Assembly (NCBI GenBank): GCA_964443875.1
Contig: CAYUET010000048.1
Location: 1 to 15,965, forward strand
DNA length: 15,965 nt
Direction: 5' to 3'
From: CAYUET01 sp964443875
GTDB taxonomy: Bacteria; Auribacterota; JAFGBW01
Shown: piece after piece, positions 1-7,479 of the stretch
How positions within the stretch are numbered: the stretch's first letter is position 1
Layout: every line of letters starts with the position of its first letter
Position numbers and translations under genes: made by a program
The notes under the pieces: generated by a model
Told to the model about the DNA's origin: nothing
Database searches by the model: none
Seen by the model: the letters and a program-made list of their open reading frames with translations, nothing else

Positions 1-561
1 CCATAATGTTTTTCCCCATAAGGTCCGTTATGTTGAAAAACATTATGGGGAGGGGGATGGCCTCGGAGAGCGGATTTTAAACCCGAAGACCATCGTTTAC
101 CTTGAAGACGGCGCCACCATGGAAATGGAAACCATCCAGCTTAAGGGAGTGGATTCCACAAAACGCTATACCCAAATTTTTGTCAAAAGCAGTGCCACGG
201 CGGTTATCACCGAGAAATTATTGACCCACGGCAAACAGGCGGCAACTTCTGAAATGGAAGTGGCACTTGATGGAAAGGGAGCGACCGCTCGTATTGTTTC
301 ACGCTCAGTGGCAAAGGATGATTCCTCCCAGATATTTTATCCCCGAATGGCCGGGAATGCCCGGTGTTTCGGACATGTGCAGTGCGATGCCATCATTATG
401 GATAGTGCAAAGGTCCGTGCTATTCCTGAAATCTCAGCCAACCATGTGGATGCCCAGCTCATTCACGAGGCCGCCATCGGCCGCATCGCGGGAGACCAGA
501 TCATCAAGCTCCTCACCCTCGGCCTGGATGAGAAGCAGGCAGAGGAAAAGATTCTGGCAGG
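1..561 (+). CDS. SufB/SufD-family Fe-S cluster assembly scaffold, partial at both ends
   Basis: This is the C-terminal part of a SufBD-family protein, a scaffold of the SUF Fe-S assembly complex that works with the ATPase SufC in the cytosol. The frame is open from base 2, upstream of the first ATG at 119, so the gene starts before the window. Visible family hallmarks are LEDGATMEMETIQLKGV, the SRSVAKDDSSQ stretch, GNARCFGHVQCD and the C-terminal signature HEAAIGRIAGDQ followed by LLTLGLDEKQAEEKIL. Family members end a few residues after this signature, so only the last codons and stop should lie in the N gap. Any residues read after the gap are unreliable. Inference: a single SufB-like protein pairing with SufC, as in many anaerobes; SufB and SufD cannot be told apart from this fragment. 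Confidence 0.88.
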
Positions 562-661
562 NNNNNNNNNNNNNNNNNNNNNNNNNNNNNNNNNNNNNNN
601 NNNNNNNNNNNNNNNNNNNNNNNNNNNNNNNNNNNNNNNNNNNNNNNNNNNNNNNNNNNNN
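562..661. other. Assembly gap (100 N)
   Basis: A run of exactly 100 N, the conventional placeholder for a scaffold gap of unknown length. The 3' end of the SufBD gene is lost here. The right edge lies inside a tandem repeat, which probably explains why assembly broke. Confidence 0.97.
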
Positions 662-750
662 ATTTTTGAAATAAAATCCTAAAGTATTATGGATTTTTGA
701 AATAAAATCCTAAAGTATTATGGATTTTTGAAATAAAATCCTAAAGTTAT
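662..750. repeat. 31-bp tandem repeat with internal hairpin, at least three copies
   Basis: Three head-to-tail copies are visible: 662-690 (its first two bases fall in the gap), 691-721 (complete, 31 bp) and 722-750 (ending in a shortened AGTTAT). Each unit contains GGATTTTTGAAATAAAATCC, in which GGATTTT and AAAATCC form a perfect 7-bp inverted repeat around a 6-nt loop, followed by TAAAGTATTAT. Copies are near-identical and there are no spacers. The array sits between two genes whose 3' ends converge (SufBD plus, 773-1972 minus). More copies may lie in the gap. Possible roles are a bidirectional 3'-end signal or a minisatellite; neither is shown. Confidence 0.9.
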
Positions 751-772
751 GCAGGATTAGAAATCTGTTTCT

Positions 773-1972
773 TTAATTTAAGTTTTTCTCCAGAATTCTT
801 TCTTTATACATGATGTGTCCAGTGAGCGGATTCTTCTTTCCTGCGATTTCATCCCGGTTGAGAAAGAGAGTGAAGAGCCAGCATTCAGTGCCCTGTTTGG
901 CGGAAACCTGGGCATAGAGGCCGTCTGTGATGCGGTGCTGAAGAGAGGTTTTAGTGGTATCCGTCCATTCCACGGCGCTTTCCCGGATCCAGTCCCTGCT
1001 TGTGATGTTTATCTTAAGGATTTGGGCATCTGAATTGTCTTTGAGTACAAGGCTCTTTGCCATGCGGATCAATTCCTCTGAATCGCTGCCTTTATATTGT
1101 GAGGGTTTCATTGTGCGGTTTTCCAGAATGGTTTTGTCGGCCTCTTCATTGAGCCTGTCCAGTTCCGCTTTACGGCTGTTGAGATCTTTGATTCTGTCTG
1201 TGCCGGGGAATAGTTTGTTGGAGTTTTCAATTAAAAGGTCCAGGGTGCTTTTCTGATATTTATCCAAAGCCATGATTTTTCCCTGGGCTTTGTTGTTATT
1301 CATCCATTGGAGAGCTTCATTCATTTTTTCATTGGCCTGATCGGGAATACGAGCCCTGCTTGATTCGTAATTCAGTATGGCGACTTTGATGTCATATTCC
1401 GCCTGCCTGAGTTTGAAATGGAGGTCTTTATCAATGCCTGTTTTCAGAAATTCTGCATAGAGTGATTTTGCATCTTCATAATTCTTATTATTCGCCAGAA
1501 GAATTTCAATATTTTCACAGGGAACACCGAAGTTTCCTTTTGAATCCGGGGTGGCATCCGTTTTGTATTCGGACAGGCGGTCAGCCCAATCTATATAAAT
1601 TTTTTCCTGGTCAGCAGCGAAACTAACCGCGTTCGCTTTTTTTTGTTCTTTTGCTGTTTCCGCTTTAATTAGGGCATTTTCAGTCTGAGAAATCCGTTTT
1701 TCTGCGGCAGAGACATCCGGGTGAGAAGCAAAATCAGGATAGGATTTTTTGATTGTTTCCAGATCTTCTTTTGCACGGTCCAGATCATTGCGGCTGACGG
1801 ATCCTGAGGACAAACGGTTTTCGGTCATGTCAAGATAACTGTTGATCTTTTTGATTCGGCTGGTCACTCCTCCCGGAATTTTTGATGGAGCGGCTTCTGC
1901 TGCGAGAGTCCATAGAAAAAGACCAAAAAGAACATTGGTAAAGGCAGTGAGTAAAATTTTTTTTCCGATCAT
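773..1972 (-). CDS. Secreted coiled-coil protein of unknown function
   Basis: I do not recognise this 399-residue protein. The N-terminus is a signal peptide: KK at 4-5, hydrophobic core about 6-24, and AAEAA as a likely signal peptidase I site near residue 28, so it should be exported to the periplasm or beyond. Charged heptad-like helices span about 45-115 and 255-290. A probably globular C-terminal part (about 290-395) carries SRDWIRESAVEW and a conserved-looking GTECWLF. Two cysteines (152 and 364) could form a disulfide after export. There is no lipobox and no second membrane segment. A strong Shine-Dalgarno, AAGGGGGG, lies 4 nt before the ATG and supports the start. It is divergent from the CsgG-like gene, with 196 bp between starts. 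Confidence 0.8.
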   Translation of the reverse strand: MIGKKILLTAFTNVLFGLFLWTLAAEAAPSKIPGGVTSRIKKINSYLDMTENRLSSGSVSRNDLDRAKEDLETIKKSYPDFASHPDVSAAEKRISQTENALIKAETAKEQKKANAVSFAADQEKIYIDWADRLSEYKTDATPDSKGNFGVPCENIEILLANNKNYEDAKSLYAEFLKTGIDKDLHFKLRQAEYDIKVAILNYESSRARIPDQANEKMNEALQWMNNNKAQGKIMALDKYQKSTLDLLIENSNKLFPGTDRIKDLNSRKAELDRLNEEADKTILENRTMKPSQYKGSDSEELIRMAKSLVLKDNSDAQILKINITSRDWIRESAVEWTDTTKTSLQHRITDGLYAQVSAKQGTECWLFTLFLNRDEIAGKKNPLTGHIMYKERILEKNLN

Positions 1973-2019
1973 GTTTCCCCCCTTCTGATGAATTAATAAA
2001 AAATTCGTCTTTATATGAG

Positions 2020-2048
2020 ATTAAAGCACTAAAAATAAATGAAATCAA
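2020..2048 (-). promoter_or_regulatory. Possible sigma70-type promoter for the secreted coiled-coil gene
   Basis: On the minus strand, TTGATT (2043-2048) and TTTAAT (2020-2025) are separated by 17 bp, about 45 bp upstream of the ATG. The flanking DNA is very AT-rich, so chance matches are likely and the call is tentative. Confidence 0.3.
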
Positions 2049-2109
2049 ATATTAAAAATTTTTTTTAGGTCGATCGGGAAATAGATTGAAGGAATTTAAA
2101 GAAAGGATT

Positions 2110-2157
2110 ATGAAAAAACTTGAGTTTTCATGTAAAAAAGGGTCTCCTTTCATTTAA
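2110..2157 (+). CDS. Possible 15-codon leader peptide upstream of the CsgG-like gene
   Basis: A short frame encodes MKKLEFSCKKGSPFI, starting at ATG 2110 and ending with TAA 2155-2157. AAAGGA at 2102-2107 is a possible, rather close, ribosome-binding site. Its stop overlaps the AAGGAG Shine-Dalgarno (2156-2161) of the next gene. Its last codons run through the 5' arm and loop of a hairpin that hides that site, the layout expected for a coupling leader. There is no run of one amino acid pointing to classical attenuation. It could be a chance ORF. Confidence 0.35.
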   Translation: MKKLEFSCKKGSPFI

Positions 2158-2164
2158 GGAGATT
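2110..2164 (+). promoter_or_regulatory. Leader hairpins, the second sequestering a Shine-Dalgarno
   Basis: Two perfect inverted repeats lie in the leader of the CsgG-like gene. The first pairs ATGAAAA (2110-2116) with TTTTCAT (2125-2131). The second pairs TCTCCTT (2143-2149) with AAGGAGA (2156-2162) around a 6-nt loop and extends by two G-U pairs to 2141 and 2164. The AAGGAG ribosome-binding site (2156-2161) lies wholly in the second stem, so translation of the gene at 2169 may depend on melting it by heat, a ligand or a ribosome on the leader frame. Pairing is read directly; the regulatory role is inferred. Confidence 0.5.
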
Positions 2165-2168
2165 AATA

Positions 2169-2765
2169 ATGAAGATGAAGCAGTCCATAATAAGGATAGG
2201 GTTATTTATTTTTACCGTTTTCTTTCTGGCCTCTAATGTCTATTCAAGAGAGCCTGTAAAGAAATCCGTTCTGGCTATCTGCCCTTTTGAGAATCTGACA
2301 GGAATATCCGAGTATGAAGTACTTGCGGACGAATCCGCAAATTTCATGTTTATGGATTTATTCAGGAAAAATGCTTTTAAACTGGTTGAAATGGAACGCA
2401 TAGGCGATATTACAGGCGAAAAAGTGTACACGGAAAAAGGTCTTGATCGTGAAGCCTATCTTAATGCCGTGAAGAATCTTGGAGCAGACATGATCCTTTT
2501 CGGGAAGATTCGCGATGTTTCAAAGGAGACGGTCCGGAGAGAAAAAATCAAGACGGTTGTCCGCATAGAAATCCGGATTGTCCGGCTGTCAAACGGAGAG
2601 CTTATTTTTATGAAGGAGGAGGAAGGTTCCTGTAAAAATTCATTTAAAAGTCCTTCAGTCATGGTAAAGCCTTTCGGTCCACCCATGGAGGATGTAAAAA
2701 CAGCACTTCAAAGAGCAATAAATCAAGCAGCCCGGAAGGTGTCCAGAAAGGCAAGAAAATTTTAA
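2169..2765 (+). CDS. Small exported CsgG-like protein
   Basis: A 198-residue protein with a signal peptide (hydrophobic core about 7-22, likely cleavage after VYS near residue 26) and a CsgG-type domain. Hallmarks are SVLAICPFENLTG (about 33-45), a stretch ending LVEMERIG, KNLGADMILFGKI (about 102-114), and a C-terminal helix ending RAINQAARKVSRKARKF. CsgG of curli secretion is an outer-membrane lipoprotein of about 277 residues. This one lacks a lipobox Cys and is much shorter, so it probably makes only the periplasmic alpha/beta fold rather than a full secretion pore. Its position beside a secreted coiled-coil gene suggests an envelope role. AAGGAG lies 7 nt before the ATG, inside a hairpin. 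No curli gene is nearby. Confidence 0.7.
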   Translation: MKMKQSIIRIGLFIFTVFFLASNVYSREPVKKSVLAICPFENLTGISEYEVLADESANFMFMDLFRKNAFKLVEMERIGDITGEKVYTEKGLDREAYLNAVKNLGADMILFGKIRDVSKETVRREKIKTVVRIEIRIVRLSNGELIFMKEEEGSCKNSFKSPSVMVKPFGPPMEDVKTALQRAINQAARKVSRKARKF

Positions 2766-2773
2766 AAAAGTGA

Positions 2774-2802
2774 TTGACAGTTCTATGGGACTGAAGTAGA
2801 TT
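2774..2802 (+). promoter_or_regulatory. Strong sigma70-type promoter for tRNA-Val and the infC operon
   Basis: A perfect TTGACA (2774-2779) is followed after 17 bp by TAGATT (2797-2802). The predicted start, near 2809, is about 19 bp before the tRNA. No terminator separates the tRNA from infC, so this promoter could drive the whole translation operon. Confidence 0.75.
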
Positions 2803-2827
2803 CACACGCTCATTTTAATATTTTAAA

Positions 2828-2902
2828 GGGTGATTAGCTCAGCTTGGTTAGAGCGCTTGCATGACACGCAAGAGGTCACTGGTTCGAGTCCAGTATCGCC
2901 CA
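2828..2902 (+). tRNA. tRNA-Val (anticodon GAC)
   Basis: A full cloverleaf can be drawn. The acceptor stem is GGGTGAT / ATCGCCC with one G-U pair. The D arm is GCTC...GAGC. The anticodon arm is CTTGC-ATGACAC-GCAAG with anticodon GAC, reading GUC and GUU. The variable loop is AGGTC and the T arm is ACTGG-TTCGAGT-CCAGT. The discriminator base is A2902 and the 3' CCA is not encoded. It lies 33 nt before the proposed infC start, so release from an infC transcript would require processing by RNase P and a 3' nuclease. Confidence 0.96.
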
Positions 2903-2935
2903 TGTTAATTGATTGTCATAAAGGAGAAAAAGACA

Positions 2936-3460
2936 ATAAACAACATCAATTTAAGAATTAATGCAGAAATCCGGTGCAAGGAAGTCCGGGTAATTAGTGG
3001 TGAGGGAGAGCAGTTGGGGATTTTGTCCGTTAAGGACGCTCTGGCTGCTGCAGAAAAAGAGGGTTTGGATCTTGTGGAAGTTAATCCGCACTCTGAGCCT
3101 CCGGTTTGCAGAATGTTGGATTTTGGAAAATACAAGTACCAGCAGACCAAAAAAGAACATGATGCTAAGAAAAAACAGCATGTGGTCAAGGTTAAGGAAA
3201 TAAAAATCCGGCCTCAGATTGAGGAGCATGACTACCATGTTAAGCTGGACAGTGCATTAGCTTTTCTTGAAAAAGGAAATAAGGTTAAAATGACTCTGGT
3301 TTTTAAAGGGCGCGAGCTGGCGCACAAAGAAATCGGAGAAGCTGTGTTGAAAAAATTTTGTAATGAGGTTGTGGATTCCAAGCTGGGAGCGATGGAATCA
3401 GAAGGAAAGATGATCGGCCGTAGTATAACGCTGGTTTTGGCTCCTACAAAGCTTCACTAA
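2936..3460 (+). CDS. infC: Translation initiation factor IF-3
   Basis: IF-3 binds the 30S subunit, keeps it apart from 50S and checks the start codon and initiator tRNA. The N-terminal domain is clear (LRINAEIR, GEQLGILSVKDAL, GLDLVEVNP, PPVCRMLDFGKYKYQ), followed by a lysine-rich linker and the C-terminal domain (VKEIKIRPQIEEHDY, GNKVKMTLVFKGRELAH, EGKMIGRS). There is no ATG or GTG near the expected N-terminus. AAGGAG (2921-2926) stands 9 nt before an in-frame ATA (2936), giving 174 residues, a normal IF-3 length. The in-frame TTG at 2909 lies upstream of this site with no ribosome-binding site of its own. Rare starts such as AUU are known in infC and let IF-3 repress its own translation; an AUA start here would fit that logic. 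Confidence 0.93.
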   Translation: MNNINLRINAEIRCKEVRVISGEGEQLGILSVKDALAAAEKEGLDLVEVNPHSEPPVCRMLDFGKYKYQQTKKEHDAKKKQHVVKVKEIKIRPQIEEHDYHVKLDSALAFLEKGNKVKMTLVFKGRELAHKEIGEAVLKKFCNEVVDSKLGAMESEGKMIGRSITLVLAPTKLH

Positions 3461-3482
3461 GAGAAGAAGGGATAAGCAGGGT

Positions 3483-3683
3483 ATGAAGCAGAAATTAAAG
3501 ACAAATAAAAGTGTATCCAAACGTTTTAAGAAGACGGCTACAGGCAAGTTTTTGAGAAATAAGTCCAAAGCGCGTCACCTGATGATTTCGAAAAGTGCTA
3601 AAAGTAAGAGAGCGTATAGATTGAAGGCTGTTATAGGTCAGAGTGACAGTAAGCGTTTGAAAACGTTATTGCCCTACGCGTAA
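3483..3683 (+). CDS. rpmI: 50S ribosomal protein bL35
   Basis: A 66-residue, very basic protein with the bL35 pattern: KLKTNKSVSKRFKKTATGKFLRN at the start, RHLMISKSAKSKR in the middle and a terminal LLPYA. Length is normal for the family. It lies 22 nt after infC and 31 nt before rplT, the conserved infC-rpmI-rplT order. The ribosome-binding site is weak (GGG and CAGGG motifs just upstream), so coupling to infC is plausible. Confidence 0.96.
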   Translation: MKQKLKTNKSVSKRFKKTATGKFLRNKSKARHLMISKSAKSKRAYRLKAVIGQSDSKRLKTLLPYA

Positions 3684-3714
3684 ACAAGATTAAGCTAAAA
3701 GTTGGAGGCGATTT

Positions 3715-4074
3715 ATGGTTAGAGTAACTGGAGTTCCGGCGTCTAAAGCTAGACGTAAAAAGGATTTAAAGAGAGCTAAAGGCTTTCATGCAAGAAATAA
3801 AAACACAAACCGCATTACGTCCGGTGTTGTCCGCAGAGCCAAGAGAAATGAATTTGTGGGAAGAAAACACCGCAAAAGAGATATGAGAGCTGCATGGATT
3901 ACCCGTATCGGGATTGGCGCCAGAATCAATGGTACCAATTATTCAAACCTGATGAAGGGTCTTAAAAAGGCGAACATTGCCATTGACCGGAAAATGCTCG
4001 CAGAACTTGCTGTTTCAGACAAAGAAGTATTTGCTCACCTGGTAAAACTTTCCACTGCCGCAATTGCAGGTTAA
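3715..4074 (+). CDS. rplT: 50S ribosomal protein bL20
   Basis: A 119-residue basic protein with hallmark bL20 stretches: RKKDLKRAKGFHARN, YSNLMKGLKKANI, DRKMLAELAV. bL20 binds 23S rRNA early in 50S assembly and in some bacteria represses its own operon. I did not find an obvious rRNA-mimic leader here. GGAGG (3704-3708), 6 nt before the ATG, is the best ribosome-binding site of the operon. pheS begins 7 nt after the stop. Confidence 0.97.
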   Translation: MVRVTGVPASKARRKKDLKRAKGFHARNKNTNRITSGVVRRAKRNEFVGRKHRKRDMRAAWITRIGIGARINGTNYSNLMKGLKKANIAIDRKMLAELAVSDKEVFAHLVKLSTAAIAG

Positions 4075-4081
4075 TTGCTAA

Positions 4082-5101
4082 ATGACAGCAGACAGTTTGA
4101 TGAGGGTGGAGGAGCTGAAAAGCCAGTTCCACCTAGAGGTGGAAACGACCGATAAAGCTCTGCTGCCTGAAATTAAGAATAAATATCTTGGCCGGAATGG
4201 ATTAATTTCGGCCATGCTTAAAAGCATTTCTGAGATTCCTTTAGAAGACAGGCCCCAGTTCGGAAAGCTTCTCAATGAACTTAAAAATGAGATGGCTTCA
4301 AAACTGGATGCCCTGCTTTCTTCTTCAGCCGCAGGTAAATCAGGAGAATCCGTTGACTCCAGTCTTCCTTCACGGAAATATGCCGCAGGGACTTATCATC
4401 CGCTCACTTTAGTGAAGAATGAGATATGCTCCCTTTTTGAAAGACAGGGCTTTGCCGTGGTTGAAGGCCCGGAAATCGAAACGGACTATAATAATTTTAC
4501 AGCGCTTAATATTCCCGAAAATCATCCCGCCCGGGACATGCAGGATACTTTCTATCTCGATGCAGACCGGCTTTTGAGGACCCAGACCTCCGCGGTACAG
4601 ATCCATGTGATGGAAAAAGGCACTCCGCCGTTCCGTATCATTGCCCCCGGAAAGGTGTACAGAAAAGATTCCGACATTACCCATTCCCCCATGTTTCATC
4701 AGGTGGAAGGGCTTTGCGTCGGCAGGGACATCAATTTCGGGCATTTAAAATATGTTCTTTCCCTTTTTGCAAAACAGATGTTTGATGAATCCAGCAGGGT
4801 TCGGTTCAGGCCTTCCTATTTTCCTTTTACAGAGCCTTCCGCGGAAGTGGATATCTCCTGCATGATGTGCCATGGAAAAGGGTGCCGGGTCTGCAAAAAT
4901 TCAGGATGGATTGAAATACTGGGGGCAGGGATGGTGAATCCCTCTGTGCTTTCCAATGTGGGGCTTGACCCCGAGGAATATACGGGCTATGCCTTCGGCA
5001 TGGGCGTTGAACGAGTCGCTATGCTGAAATACCAGATCAATGACATTCGTTTATTTTATGAAAATCATTTAAGTTTTCTCAAGCAGTTTTACGCAGGTTA
5101 A
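4082..5101 (+). CDS. pheS: Phenylalanyl-tRNA synthetase alpha subunit
   Basis: The catalytic subunit of the alpha2-beta2 enzyme that charges tRNA-Phe. The 339-residue length is normal. Residues about 1-85 form the tRNA-binding coiled coil. The class II core shows RDMQDTFYL (151-159), LLRTQTSAVQ (164-173), HQVEGL (206-211), FRPSYFPFTEPSAEVD (242-257) and motif 3 AFGMGVERVAMLKY (304-317). A Cys4 cluster (C260, C263, C268, C271) sits in the insertion before GWIEILGAGMV, as in many non-enteric bacterial PheS. No strong ribosome-binding site precedes the ATG, so coupling to rplT is likely. ATG 4100 is a possible alternative start. Confidence 0.97.
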   Translation: MTADSLMRVEELKSQFHLEVETTDKALLPEIKNKYLGRNGLISAMLKSISEIPLEDRPQFGKLLNELKNEMASKLDALLSSSAAGKSGESVDSSLPSRKYAAGTYHPLTLVKNEICSLFERQGFAVVEGPEIETDYNNFTALNIPENHPARDMQDTFYLDADRLLRTQTSAVQIHVMEKGTPPFRIIAPGKVYRKDSDITHSPMFHQVEGLCVGRDINFGHLKYVLSLFAKQMFDESSRVRFRPSYFPFTEPSAEVDISCMMCHGKGCRVCKNSGWIEILGAGMVNPSVLSNVGLDPEEYTGYAFGMGVERVAMLKYQINDIRLFYENHLSFLKQFYAG

Positions 5102-5106
5102 AAAAT

Positions 5107-7479
5107 ATGAAAGTCAGTCTTAACTGGATTAAAGAGTATCTGGAATTTGAATTTGAAATCGATCAGCTCTCCCATGAGTTGACCATGGCTGGGCTTGAGG
5201 TTGAGGGGATTCAGACGATCCGTCCTTCCTTTACGCATGTGGTCACGTCTAAAATTCTGTCCATTGACCCGCATCCCAATGCCGACAATCTTCAGATTTG
5301 CCAGGTTTTTGACGGTGCCTCAGCCAGACAGATTGTCTGCGGCGCAAAAAATATGAAAGCCGGAGACATTGTTCCCCTGGCCAAGTCGGGCGGACAGGTC
5401 GGAGGACATGCGATCGGGGCTGTCAAGCTCCGGGGTGTGGAATCCTTCGGAATGCTCTGTTCTGAAAAGGAGCTCGGGATCGGTTTTGACCAGTCGGGTC
5501 TTTACATCATGCCGGAAAATACTCCGGTGGGGAATCCTCTGGAACAGGTGCTCGCGCTTGAGGATGTTGTTCTTGAGCTCGGGATTACGCCCAACCGCGG
5601 AGACTGTCTCTCCGTGCGCGGAGTGGCCAGAGAGATTGCCGCTTCCTTCGGAAAAAAATGCCGTTTCAAAAAAATTCAACCCTATCATTCCCGCACTGTG
5701 GACATGAGGGTTGCGGTTGAGAATATGGACCTATGTCCTGTTTACGGCGGGGCGATGCTTTCGGGCGTAAAAATAAAGCAGTCTCCTTTTGATTTAAGAT
5801 ACAAACTTTATCTTCTGGGCCTCCGGGCGATCAATAACATCGTGGATATTACCAATTATATTCTTCTGGACATGGGGCAGCCCATGCATTCTTTTGACGT
5901 TCACAAGATTGCCGGAAAAGCCATTCATGTACGTCCTGCCCGTGCAGGGGAAAAAATTCAGACCCTGGACGGCATTACCCGAGATCTGCAGCCGAGTCAT
6001 CTGGTCATTGCCGATGCGGAAAAACCCCTGGCTGTCGCCGGAATCATGGGGGGAGAAGGCAGCGGCGTCTTTGACGGGACTTCGGAAATATTTTTTGAAA
6101 GCGCCTGTTTTTCTCCGCTTACCGTGAGAAAAACTTCAAGGCATCTGGGGCTGGCTTCTGATTCCTCCTACCGTTTTGAAAGGGGCGTGGATCCGGAGGC
6201 GATTCCTGATTCCCTGCTTTTAGCCTGCAAAATGGCCGAGGAAATGGCAGACGCAAAGGTCCTGCACTGCAGAATAAATCTGGATCATTTCAAGCCGGTC
6301 CGCAGGATCATCCCTTTGAGGGCGGAACGCTGCAACAAGGTTCTGGGTTTAAAGCTGAAAGAGGGCGAAATCACCTCTGTGCTTAAGAGAATTGAGATCA
6401 AAAAGGAAGAAAAAGGGCTTTACAGCATTCCGGGTTACAGGAATGATCTTTTAACCGAGATTGATCTGATTGAGGAAGTGGCCCGTGTGCGGGGCTATGA
6501 AAATATATTTGAACATAATGAAAAAGTGGAAATCCGCTATACCCAGTATGCCCCGGCTTATGAACTCCGAAAAAAAATTGAGGATATTCTGGTCCGTCTG
6601 GGGCTTCATCAGGTCATTAATTACTCATTCGTCCAGGAAAGGGATATCCTGGAAATCCCCGGATTCATTGCAAAGCCTTTTCAGTCCGAAAAGATTTCCA
6701 ACCCTTTAAGCCCTGACATGAGCGTGATGAGAAATTCGCTGATTCCGGGTCTTATCCGCAACTGGGTGAGTTCGAATAATTACAAAATCCAGGATCTCCG
6801 CTTTTTTGAGGCGGGAGCCGTGTTTCCGGGGAAAATGCTCCCTGAAACCGAATCCCTGCCCCAGGAAGATCACGCGGCTTTTCTGCTTGGAGGTTCTCTT
6901 GAGCCTTCTTTTGTCGGGACTCCGGGCCGCGTTCAGGATTTTTTTGATATCAAGGGAATTGTGGAACAGTTTTTAGCTTTATTGAATATAAAGGCTGAAT
7001 TTTTAGAAAATAATTCAGGGATTTTTTCAAAGGGTTTTGAAATAAAAGCCGGGAATGAAGTGCTGGGAATGTTCGGTGAACTTACCCCCTCTTTTGTCAG
7101 GCATTATGACTGCAAAGAAAAGGTGTATGCTGCGGAGTTTTTCGTTCATGCGCTTTCAAAGGTGCGTAATCCGAAAATTTCTTTTGTGCCCCTGTGCCGC
7201 CTGCCTTCCATTCAGCTTGATTTTTCCATGATTGTGGATTTATCGGTCACGCATGAGAAGGTGGAGCAGGTAATCCGTGGAATGAATAATCCTCTCCTGG
7301 AGGGGATTGCTTTATTCGATATTTATAAGGGGAATAACATTCCCCAGGGTAAAAAGAGCATGGCGTATTCACTGACTTACAGGGATCATGAAAAAACCCT
7401 GGAGCTGGATAAGGCCAATGCTTTTCATGATCAGATTAAAATGAAACTTAAAGAACAATTAAACGCAGATTTTAGATAA
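5107..7479 (+). CDS. pheT: Phenylalanyl-tRNA synthetase beta subunit
   Basis: A 790-residue full-length PheT and partner of PheS, whose stop is 5 nt upstream. Domains in order are the N-terminal MKVSLNWIKEYLEFE, the tRNA-binding OB fold with HPNADNLQICQVFDG (about 56-70), the B3/B4 editing domain (about 210-380, with NNIVDITNYILLDMGQPMHSFD and MGGEGSG), B5 (about 400-470, ending EVARVRGYENI), the catalytic-like core, and the C-terminal FDX-ACB anticodon-binding domain from LPSIQLDFSM (about 698) to the end. No key domain is missing. The gene closes the translation block, and no terminator follows before zapA. Confidence 0.97.
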   Translation: MKVSLNWIKEYLEFEFEIDQLSHELTMAGLEVEGIQTIRPSFTHVVTSKILSIDPHPNADNLQICQVFDGASARQIVCGAKNMKAGDIVPLAKSGGQVGGHAIGAVKLRGVESFGMLCSEKELGIGFDQSGLYIMPENTPVGNPLEQVLALEDVVLELGITPNRGDCLSVRGVAREIAASFGKKCRFKKIQPYHSRTVDMRVAVENMDLCPVYGGAMLSGVKIKQSPFDLRYKLYLLGLRAINNIVDITNYILLDMGQPMHSFDVHKIAGKAIHVRPARAGEKIQTLDGITRDLQPSHLVIADAEKPLAVAGIMGGEGSGVFDGTSEIFFESACFSPLTVRKTSRHLGLASDSSYRFERGVDPEAIPDSLLLACKMAEEMADAKVLHCRINLDHFKPVRRIIPLRAERCNKVLGLKLKEGEITSVLKRIEIKKEEKGLYSIPGYRNDLLTEIDLIEEVARVRGYENIFEHNEKVEIRYTQYAPAYELRKKIEDILVRLGLHQVINYSFVQERDILEIPGFIAKPFQSEKISNPLSPDMSVMRNSLIPGLIRNWVSSNNYKIQDLRFFEAGAVFPGKMLPETESLPQEDHAAFLLGGSLEPSFVGTPGRVQDFFDIKGIVEQFLALLNIKAEFLENNSGIFSKGFEIKAGNEVLGMFGELTPSFVRHYDCKEKVYAAEFFVHALSKVRNPKISFVPLCRLPSIQLDFSMIVDLSVTHEKVEQVIRGMNNPLLEGIALFDIYKGNNIPQGKKSMAYSLTYRDHEKTLELDKANAFHDQIKMKLKEQLNADFR

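Noticed and set aside
662..682. C-terminal residues of the SufBD protein read after the gap (IFEIKS or FLK)
   Set aside because: The gap length is a placeholder, so the frame across it is arbitrary, and the bases belong to the repeat.
662..750. CRISPR array
   Set aside because: The 31-bp units follow each other directly with no unique spacers, and no cas gene is visible.
2909..2935. TTG 2909 as the infC start
   Set aside because: It lies 7 nt from the tRNA end with no ribosome-binding site, and the AAGGAG site is inside the frame downstream of it.
3461..3714. L20-binding autoregulatory leader in the infC-rpmI-rplT operon
   Set aside because: The spacers are only 22 and 31 nt and I could not draw the rRNA-mimic structure known in E. 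coli or B. subtilis.
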